Below are positions 24,040-30,747 of a stretch of 33,794 bases of DNA, piece after piece. Each line of letters opens with the position of its first letter. Position 1 is the first letter of the stretch. The notes beneath the pieces are model-generated. The model saw nothing but the letters and a program-made list of their open reading frames with translations. It did not search any database and had not been told where the DNA came from. The stretch is from assembly GCA_029907355.1 (NCBI GenBank), contig JARYLZ010000029.1, forward strand, positions 1-33,794, given 5' to 3'. Made by a program: the position numbers and the translations under genes. Origin of the DNA: Bacteroidota bacterium. Lineage in GTDB: Bacteria; Bacteroidota; Ignavibacteria; SZUA-365.

Positions 24040-26509
24040 TTCCGCTCTCCTTTCTTGTGAAATAATCAATAAGCGTTGCGAGTATGTCTGTGTATTCGAT
24101 TATGTCGCTATTACCGTTCCTGTTCAGGAAAAGTTGTTCGGAAAATTCTTCGATTGCCTTTTTGATTTTTTCCTGTTCACTATACATCATCTCCATTCTA
24201 ACGAGAAAATAACAGGCCCTCCATCTCCAGGGTCCCCAAGCCCCGTTTCTTTTATATTCATCGTGTATCGTGTAGAGCCGTCCGACGACAGCTCTTCTCA
24301 AGGCATCGTTCTCCGGCTCGGTAACGATAAGTGATGAAAACCGTTTTGCCCATCCGCTGATCATCGCATACATATCCCACGTCATCGGCTTACCGAACAG
24401 GCAAAATGAATTTTTCTCCGGTCGGAAAGTTTTCGCTGACTCTTCCGCATCACCTGCCAGGCGCGCAGCTTTGATGAGAGGGTAATCTTCTGGAATAACC
24501 GCAACTCCACCCGATATACTTAAATATGGATGGTGTCCCGTAAAACGACTGAACTCGTTCTTGATCCAAAACGCCGTGTCAGGAATTACGTTCCATTGGC
24601 CTACGATAAAGAGGTCGTCACCTCCTGCATAGACGATCTCCAATGCTTCTTCTAAACGGGTTCCATCGCTCGAATCCGAGATCCCTCTTTGTATATCCCA
24701 TCTTTTATCTCTTAACCGATTGAGGTAAGAAGAAAAGAAGAAGTCCATCATCCGCGAAAGCTGGACAATTCTCGAAAGCGACGCATTACTTCCGAAACCT
24801 TCGCGGAATACTTTTCCGAGATTGTCGACGTCCATGCGAAGGACACCGATGCGATGAATACCAAGGGCTTCTTGAGACAACTCCTCAAATTCCTTGCCGG
24901 TTGTCCAATCTCCGCCGTAGAACTGCCAGCCTGCTTTTCTCGAGCGGTTGAGTAAAGGGGTAAAATCATCATCGTTAAAAAGTGCAATTGACGAGAAATG
25001 CGACGCTCCGTGGTAATCTTCTTTGAGGTCGCTTTTCTTCAGGATTTTCATCGACCATGGATCGAGAAGGTAATGTCCTTCGTCCCCTTCATCACTCTCG
25101 ATCGCGATTGCCAGACCACGGCGAAGGTTCATCCCTAATTGTTGCGAGAGGCGCTGTTCTTCAGAAAGGAAATAGCCTTTCAAAGCGGGTATACCTTCTT
25201 CGCCCGTTTCCTCGTTCACTGAATAGATAATGAGGTTTTTCTCACTCATAAGCGATGGTACTTCATATCGGGTATAGCCATCCTTATCGACAGATTCCGT
25301 CGCGCGCTCGATGTCGGAACGGAGACATAATTCCCTGCCGGTGGCGGTGCACGTCACGACGTCGCCGGCCGGCGCCTGGGGCAAAAAGAAGGAAATGTCG
25401 TTGAGTTTGGAAGAAAATCGCCGTTTCTTCATCCGACCGAGAATATCTTCCGCCTCTTGCCATTTCTTGGTGATCTTATCCGAATCGAAATCGTTTCCCG
25501 TCAGAGTGCACGCCGCCCAGATGATCCCGATAGAACTCCCATACCAATCGTAGAGCTTGTCTTCAGCCATTTTCATGATTGAGGATATCCGGGCTTTCGA
25601 TTGTTCCAGCTTGGGCAGGAGAACATAGAACTTTCCCCCGCTCGCATAGATGAGATTGGCTCGCGTCAGACGGAATTCTTTCAACACGAGAGAAGCGCAT
25701 TCGAACAGGATCCTCTGCAGGAGGAAGGATCTCCCTTTTAACGCTTTAAGGGCACCTTTATGTGCGATATTGTAAATGAACCTTTGTATACCAGTGAGGT
25801 CGCCGCAGACGAGCAGGTATCGCTCTTCATCCCGTTTCCGGACAATATTTTCGTCTATATTCGACGCAAGCGTTTCCATGAGGAAATCATACATACAGAC
25901 GGATATTGCTGCAGTTAATCTCGAGTGCTCGTAGAGTGATATATCAGGCACGGAAATGTACGCTGCAGAAGGAATGCACCACATGTATTTCTCGAACAGA
26001 TAGAGGAATGTATCTGGGTCAGCCATCGTCATCGACCGGATTTCTTTCTCGAATGCATCCCATTGCGTCCGGTAGTCTTGCATCAATTCCTGATGGCTGT
26101 ACTGTTCTTCTGTTTTAGGGAACCGGTACCCCTGCGGAGTGAGCCTGCATATCGGTTGTACGTAAACCTTTGGTTCATTCTCGTTGAGACGGATTCCCGA
26201 AAAGACACAGCGTAGAGCTCTTTGGGGGTGGGGTTCCTTTTCCTCACTCCTTTCCTTGCTCGAGAGGTTGTCCGCTTCGGAAACGATTGCCGCGAGAACT
26301 TTCAACGGGGCTTCGAGTGAAGCCGCCTGAAAATCTTTCTCGTGATGGAAACGAGCTATTTCGGACACCCTTCTGTCGGACATGATGTTTCCGACAAAAG
26401 CAGAAGAAAGAAACGCATGCTTGTAATCTTTCAGCTCGGTGCTGCGCTGGTAGAATTTTCCAATGTCGTGGAACAGTGCACCCCAGAAAAGAGCTTCACG
26501 ATCTTCCAT
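24029..26509 (-). CDS. cas10: Cas10/Csm1, DNase and cyclic-oligoadenylate synthase
   Basis: An 826-residue Cas10. The N-terminal HD domain has H14-D15 in GALFHDIGKFYQRS and a second RFHHEKDF, so ssDNase activity is expected. A Palm1 region with GDLTGIQRFIYNI follows. Palm2 carries the cyclase motif GGDD at residues 629-632 (IVYAGGDDLFIVG), required to make cyclic oligoadenylate. The C-terminal helical domain contacts Csm2. Start 26509 follows AGAGGA. The gene overlaps cas6 by 14 bases and csm2 by 11. Base composition drops sharply relative to cas6. Confidence 0.96.
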   Translation of the reverse strand: MEDREALFWGALFHDIGKFYQRSTELKDYKHAFLSSAFVGNIMSDRRVSEIARFHHEKDFQAASLEAPLKVLAAIVSEADNLSSKERSEEKEPHPQRALRCVFSGIRLNENEPKVYVQPICRLTPQGYRFPKTEEQYSHQELMQDYRTQWDAFEKEIRSMTMADPDTFLYLFEKYMWCIPSAAYISVPDISLYEHSRLTAAISVCMYDFLMETLASNIDENIVRKRDEERYLLVCGDLTGIQRFIYNIAHKGALKALKGRSFLLQRILFECASLVLKEFRLTRANLIYASGGKFYVLLPKLEQSKARISSIMKMAEDKLYDWYGSSIGIIWAACTLTGNDFDSDKITKKWQEAEDILGRMKKRRFSSKLNDISFFLPQAPAGDVVTCTATGRELCLRSDIERATESVDKDGYTRYEVPSLMSEKNLIIYSVNEETGEEGIPALKGYFLSEEQRLSQQLGMNLRRGLAIAIESDEGDEGHYLLDPWSMKILKKSDLKEDYHGASHFSSIALFNDDDFTPLLNRSRKAGWQFYGGDWTTGKEFEELSQEALGIHRIGVLRMDVDNLGKVFREGFGSNASLSRIVQLSRMMDFFFSSYLNRLRDKRWDIQRGISDSSDGTRLEEALEIVYAGGDDLFIVGQWNVIPDTAFWIKNEFSRFTGHHPYLSISGGVAVIPEDYPLIKAARLAGDAEESAKTFRPEKNSFCLFGKPMTWDMYAMISGWAKRFSSLIVTEPENDALRRAVVGRLYTIHDEYKRNGAWGPWRWRACYFLVRMEMMYSEQEKIKKAIEEFSEQLFLNRNGNSDIIEYTDILATLIDYFTRKESGNAG

Positions 26510-27344
26510 TTTTTTCCTCTCCTTCTTTTTCTCTATCCCTCCCCGTGCTCTCTTCCCACATGCCGAAGCCCAGGCTGTTCTTCTCGCCGAGGCCGCAGTC
26601 CCAGGCGGTTTGCAGAAGGGGCGGGTCACAGCGGAGCACGAACGGGAACACGAAACCGCGCACGCGCGTCTCGCCCGGACGCCCCTCGCGGACGGTCACG
26701 AGCCGCGAGAGCTTGTCCCAGCCGCCCTTCGTTTCGGCGTATGCGGACTCCGGCTCCACCAAACAGCGCAGAGGCTCATGCAGGGGACCGTTGACGATCT
26801 CGTGCTTTCGCAGGAGGTTCATCGCCAGCCCCTCCCCAAAGCGCGGGTCATCCGGCCGCAGGTAACGTATCCTGCCGGTCTCCCGGTCCTGGACCGACAC
26901 CGTCAGGGGGGAGCGCGCCACGCAGGCGAGGGCTTCACGCCACTCCGGCGGAGGCGCGACATCCACCTCGGCGACCGAGAACGACGCCCGTTCCCTCACG
27001 TCGTTCAGGACGATGCGGCTGTTCCGGAACAACCCGAGGACGACGGCGCGCACGAAGGTCTCGTGCATGGGGGATGCCACGATGAGCCGGAGGCGCGGCC
27101 GTCCGTACCAGCGCAGGCGGCCGTCGGACAGGACGGGCCTCCGATCGGACCAGAGCCACGAGAAGGCGAAGAGCTTGAGCCTCCTGCCGTTGGAGGATTC
27201 ATACCCCTCGTCATGGAGGAACGCGGCGTATTCCGGCGCGCTCCGCGAAAGGAGCGCGTACATGGCGCCCGCCAGCAGGTATTGGTAATTGACCGGGACG
27301 CTGGTGTCCGCGCGTTCCGGCCTCAATGTCATGACGAGCCGCAT
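26496..27344 (-). CDS. cas6: Cas6, crRNA-processing endoribonuclease
   Basis: A 282-residue Cas6. The N-terminus (MRLVMTLRPERADTSVPVNYQYLLAGAMYALL) and FLHDEGYE, with the likely catalytic His, match the family. The C-terminal Gly-rich loop is CGLGEKNSLGFGMWE. Cas6 cuts the repeat RNA to leave the 8-base 5' tag. GGAGGG lies upstream of ATG 27344. It opens the effector operon, and its DNA is much more GC-rich than the overlapping cas10. Confidence 0.92.
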   Translation of the reverse strand: MRLVMTLRPERADTSVPVNYQYLLAGAMYALLSRSAPEYAAFLHDEGYESSNGRRLKLFAFSWLWSDRRPVLSDGRLRWYGRPRLRLIVASPMHETFVRAVVLGLFRNSRIVLNDVRERASFSVAEVDVAPPPEWREALACVARSPLTVSVQDRETGRIRYLRPDDPRFGEGLAMNLLRKHEIVNGPLHEPLRCLVEPESAYAETKGGWDKLSRLVTVREGRPGETRVRGFVFPFVLRCDPPLLQTAWDCGLGEKNSLGFGMWEESTGRDREKEGEEKNGRS

Positions 27345-27436
27345 GTCCGATATCCCTCCGCGATGAGTCTGGACCGCCTCTCCCTCCGTGCCGCCGACGG
27401 GCACCGGCGCTCGAGCAACGGGATATGTGGTCCGAT

Positions 27437-27463
27437 ATTATGGAATAGCCCGGGAAGTTTCAA
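27437..27463 (-). promoter_or_regulatory. possible sigma70-type promoter of the cas6-csm operon
   Basis: The minus strand shows TTGAAA (27458-27463) and CATAAT (27437-27442), separated by 15 bases, slightly short for a strong promoter. It lies in the 199-base gap between the zinc protein and cas6. No sigma54-type element was seen in this gap. Confidence 0.3.
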
Positions 27464-27543
27464 GAACGCGGATGGGGCCGCAGTCCGGGCGTTTCGACGG
27501 CTCCTGCGGGGCACGATCGCCGGCGTCGTGTGCGGTTGTGCGT

Positions 27544-27936
27544 TCACTTCGTTTCCTCCCCGTCCGCATGCCCCGCATCGGCTCCCACAGCATCCGGGGC
27601 TTCCCTGCCGCCACTCTGCGGGAGAAGCGTGCTCCGCAAGAGGATTGTTCCCTTCGCCTTCCCGCACCGGTTGCACCCGTCGGCGAAGAGGATCCGCTCT
27701 TTCTGCTCGGCCTCTTCGCCGGTGGGTTCGGCGACGTCGAGCCGCTCCGTGACGCCGCGGCATACCGTGCAATAGAGGGCGTACACGCCGGGACCGGTAA
27801 CGGTGAGGCATTTCGGACAGAAATGCCCGAATATCTCTCTCGAGAACGTCGGCTCCCGGTCCGTCACTCCGACCGCGCGGCAGGCCGCGTTGAGGCAGGT
27901 ATAGACATAGATTTTCTTGGCGCACTCCGTCAGCAT
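27544..27936 (-). CDS. zinc-ribbon protein, second paralogue, upstream of cas6
   Basis: A 130-residue protein with Cys pairs C14/C19 (CX4C), C40-C43, C56-C59 and C88-C91. The order and nearly the spacing match the 116-aa protein at 4510-4860, so they are paralogues. A Gly/Asp/Glu-rich tail follows. GAGAGGA precedes ATG 27936. It sits between the small membrane-type genes and cas6 on the same strand and may share their transcript. No enzymatic motif is present; a nucleic-acid-binding or adaptor role is a guess. Confidence 0.7.
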   Translation of the reverse strand: MLTECAKKIYVYTCLNAACRAVGVTDREPTFSREIFGHFCPKCLTVTGPGVYALYCTVCRGVTERLDVAEPTGEEAEQKERILFADGCNRCGKAKGTILLRSTLLPQSGGREAPDAVGADAGHADGEETK

Positions 27937-28007
27937 GGTATTCCTCTCGTGTAAGGCAGATGTATCCTTCCGTTCGATTCTTCTGGTATTCCTCTTCCAC
28001 GCACCGC

Positions 28008-28289
28008 TTATTTGTGCATCTTTACCCCGTGGCTTGCGGCGCGGTCGTTCCGTACCGAAGAACCGCCTTCTCTCAAAGCGTGGCGGGACGGCGGGAACCT
28101 CTTCGTATCCCACCCGTCTTCCCCGAAGGGCCCGCAGAGAAACCTCGGCATTGCAGGTTCCGTCGTGAGGAAAACCAGGAGATGGGAAATGTGCATACCA
28201 CCCATATCGTCGCCGGTGCGAAAACGCCAATACTCGATCGTCACTTTGCCGTTCGGCATTTTGGTTATGTGTTTTTTCCAGAACATCAT
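28008..28289 (-). pseudogene. decayed small membrane-protein paralogue
   Basis: A 93-codon frame. It opens MMFWKKHITKMPNGKVTIEYW, closely related to MKKRMTKKPNGNETVEFW of the next gene upstream. LVFLTTEPAMPRFL aligns with VLLLTRNPALLRPL of that gene, but the region between is shortened. The C-terminal half (WDTKRFPPSRHALRE) looks out of frame. The ribosome site is weak. It is probably a degenerate copy, though a short functional protein cannot be excluded. Confidence 0.4.
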
Positions 28290-28417
28290 GGCGTCTCATG
28301 CGATTGGTTACCATGGGAAGAATACGGGTGCGAAACTCGACACCGGCATTGCTGATACCTCGAGAAAGAGTCCTCGTTTACCGAAATTCCATTCCCTCTC
28401 GGCACGATCAGGTCCCC

Positions 28418-28640
28418 TTACGCTCCGAACAGTTTTTTCATGAAAGACCCCGCGCCGCCACCGAAGAGGGCGAGTAGAGGCCTCAGCAAAGCAGGGTTCC
28501 GCGTGAGGAGGAGAACCCCTGCGGAGACGGCAAAACAAGCAGACGGCCAATACGGCGCTGCTGTTGATACGAAGACCCCAGAACTCGACGGTCTCGTTGC
28601 CGTTGGGTTTCTTTGTCATGCGTTTTTTCATGAAGAGCAT
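28418..28640 (-). pseudogene. small membrane protein with frameshift at a T4 run
   Basis: AAAGGAT precedes ATG 28640 (MLFMKKRMTKKPNG...). The frame encodes a polar N-terminus and then the start of a hydrophobic segment, SSAVLAVCLF. At the TTTT run (plus-strand A's 28532-28535) removing one base continues into AVSAGVLLLTRNPALLRPLLALF and GGGAGSFMKKLFGA, ending at TAA 28418. The corrected product is about 73 residues, a convincing one- or two-helix membrane protein homologous to the neighbours at 28289 and 28962. The cause could be a sequencing error, a mutation or recoding. Confidence 0.5.
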
Positions 28641-28767
28641 CGTTCTATCCTTTCGTCCAATGGTGTCTGCGATTCGTCCCGATTTCCCCGTCGATGACGA
28701 GCATCGTTTTTCCGTTCCTTCGTAACGACCGTCCTTTGGCGACGCACGCTCAATTCGGTTCGTCCCA

Positions 28768-28962
28768 TCAATCCTCATCAAGAACCTCGAGGATAGTTTT
28801 GATTATCGAGGTACAGAATTTCCCGCCAGAGAAGAGGATAATCGGCAACAGCACGGCGGGATTTCTCGTGGCAAGAAACCTTCCTATTTTCCACCCGATT
28901 CCGACTGAAGCGGCGAGGATCTCGAGAACATCCCAATCCGGTTCTTTCGTTTGCTTTGTCAT
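28768..28962 (-). CDS. small membrane-associated protein
   Basis: A 64-residue protein, MTKQTKEPDWDVLEIL..., with an amphipathic first half and a hydrophobic stretch (NPAVLLPIILFSGG, about 35-48). TRNPAVLLPIILF matches TRNPALLRPLLALF of the frameshifted gene downstream. GAGAGGTG precedes ATG 28962. It is the first gene after the regulator-facing intergenic region and seems the only intact member of its family here. Small membrane proteins beside type III loci can be effectors that disrupt the membrane; that is inference only. Confidence 0.6.
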   Translation of the reverse strand: MTKQTKEPDWDVLEILAASVGIGWKIGRFLATRNPAVLLPIILFSGGKFCTSIIKTILEVLDED

Positions 28963-29069
28963 GGTTTCACCTCTCATCTAACTCTTGTGTGCGGAGGCCG
29001 TTTCCGAAGTGCATTTCGTATTCCAATCCGCCGTTCGATTTTCTTTTCCTTCATTCTGACACTTCTCTT

Positions 29070-29090
29070 AGTATCATCTCCCATGCCAAA
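29070..29090 (-). promoter_or_regulatory. sigma54-like element upstream of the small-protein cluster
   Basis: The minus strand reads TTGGCATGGGAGATGATAC. It has a strong -24 box and the right spacing, but -12 is TGA rather than TGC. It lies about 110 bases upstream of ATG 28962, in the 267-base region divergent from the CARF-sigma54 regulator. Confidence 0.35.
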
Positions 29091-29229
29091 AAGAAAAGCT
29101 CGATTTTTATTGGATTTTAAAGCAGTTTTTCAGGCCGAATCATCGTGCATCAAAATCACTTGATCCCTTGTAAAGGATTTTTTTCAGACCATCGGCGTTC
29201 CGAAGCATCCTGATTAGCCGGGAGCATCC

Positions 29230-30729
29230 ATGCATATTTTCCTCAGTTTCGTCGGGACAAACGATCCGTTTTCCACGAAAGAGACGGGCAGGAAGGGGCA
29301 GGGGCCAATCCTGAGGCTGCTCGAGGAGTTGAAACCGGACCGCGCCGTCTTTTTCTGCACGCCCTCCCTCCAATCGCGGTGCGCGGAGCTGGGGAGCGTC
29401 GTCCGCGATCTCCACCCTTCAATCGGGCTTGAAATCGTCCCAAGCGGGCTTGAGGACCCGACCGACCATGCGGCGATCATGCGTTTCCTGATCACGCATG
29501 TGCAGAAAGTCCGCCGGGCTCACCCCGACGCGGTTTTGACGGCGTCGGTCACCTCCGGGACGCCGGCAATGCACGCCTGCTGGCTGTACGTTTCGTCGGC
29601 GCCGGAGCTCCGCCTGCGCCTCGTGCACATTCGCGAACAGCGTTTCGTCACCGCCGACAGGCCGCACATCCAGGAAATCCGGTGGGACCCCGGCCGCCTG
29701 ACCGTTCAGTCGGCTGACACCATGGCTTTCATCCCATCGGGCGGGGCCATCGTGCCGGACCCCTTCGCCGTCGCCTTGGAGTGCAGCATCATCGGGGAAC
29801 ACCCGTCCCTGCGGGAGTGCATACGGCTCGCGGCCCGCTATGCGGCTTCCGGGAGCCTGCCGGTACTCCTCACGGGGGAGAGCGGAACGGGGAAGGAGTT
29901 GTTCGCGAGGTTCATCGTCCGCATGAGCACGCGGAACGGGAAACCTTTACTCCCCGTCAACACCGCGACGCTCTCGGGGCAAACGGCCAACAGCGAACTG
30001 TTCGGCTACAAGAAAGGGGCATTCACGGGGGCAGAGAGGGACAAGGATGGGATCTTCCAAACGGCGGACGGCGGCACGCTGTTCCTCGACGAGATCGCCG
30101 ACCTCCCCCTCGATACACAGGCCTCGCTCCTCCGGGCGATCGAATACGGCGAGGTGAGGCCTGTCGGGGCAACGGAAGTCCAGACCGTGGACGTGCGCAT
30201 CCTCGCCGCGACGAACAAGGACCTCGAATCGCTCGTCGAAGAGGGGAAATTCCGTCAAGACCTGTTCGAGCGGTTGAATGTCGGGACATTGGTCCTGCCG
30301 CCGCTCCGGGAGCGCGCATCGGACATCCCCTTCATCGCCGACGCGCTCCTCGCGAGGATCAACAGGAACGGAGGGAAGAACAAGCGCATCACCCCCGCGG
30401 CGATGACTCTCCTCTCGGAAGCCTCGTGGGCCGGCTCCAACGTCCGGGGCCTGAAGAACGCGATCGAACGCGCGTGGCACGTCTCCGAAGGCGACGAGAT
30501 CGATACGGTGCACCTCGACATACCGGAGGGGAAAAGGCGGGCAAGCGAAGGGTTGCTCAAGCCGCTCGGCCCCGGCTTCAGGATGGAAGACCAGCTGAAC
30601 GCCGTCCGCGACCACTACTATCACCTCGCGCTCGAGAAATCGGGGGGCAACTGCAGCGAGGCGGCACGGATGCTCGGCCTCACGGCCGAGGCGGTCCGTC
30701 AGTGGAAATCGAGGCGTGCGGCAGGCTGA
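29230..30729 (+). CDS. CARF-AAA+(sigma54)-HTH regulator, RtcR-like
   Basis: A 499-residue enhancer-binding protein. Residues 1-170 form a CARF-like sensor: IFLSFVGTNDPF at the start, RAVFFCTPSLQSR, and the ligand-loop TASVTSGTPAMHACW (104-118). The central AAA+ domain has Walker A GESGTGKE (216-223), GAFTGA (263-268) and Walker B TLFLDE (283-288). A C-terminal HTH ends SEAARMLGLTAEAVRQWKSRR. RtcR has the same architecture and controls RNA-repair genes, but no rtcA or rtcB is nearby here. Its neighbours are CRISPR genes, so the ligand may be Cas10-made cyclic oligoadenylate. GGGAG precedes ATG 29230. It is divergent from the small-protein cluster. Confidence 0.88.
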   Translation: MHIFLSFVGTNDPFSTKETGRKGQGPILRLLEELKPDRAVFFCTPSLQSRCAELGSVVRDLHPSIGLEIVPSGLEDPTDHAAIMRFLITHVQKVRRAHPDAVLTASVTSGTPAMHACWLYVSSAPELRLRLVHIREQRFVTADRPHIQEIRWDPGRLTVQSADTMAFIPSGGAIVPDPFAVALECSIIGEHPSLRECIRLAARYAASGSLPVLLTGESGTGKELFARFIVRMSTRNGKPLLPVNTATLSGQTANSELFGYKKGAFTGAERDKDGIFQTADGGTLFLDEIADLPLDTQASLLRAIEYGEVRPVGATEVQTVDVRILAATNKDLESLVEEGKFRQDLFERLNVGTLVLPPLRERASDIPFIADALLARINRNGGKNKRITPAAMTLLSEASWAGSNVRGLKNAIERAWHVSEGDEIDTVHLDIPEGKRRASEGLLKPLGPGFRMEDQLNAVRDHYYHLALEKSGGNCSEAARMLGLTAEAVRQWKSRRAAG

Positions 30730-30747
30730 CCATCCGGGCGCGCGGTC

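Noticed and set aside
26463-27752. 429-codon plus-strand frame opposite cas6
   Set aside because: Shadow of the cas6 codon pattern; no ribosome site and Arg/Pro/His-rich.
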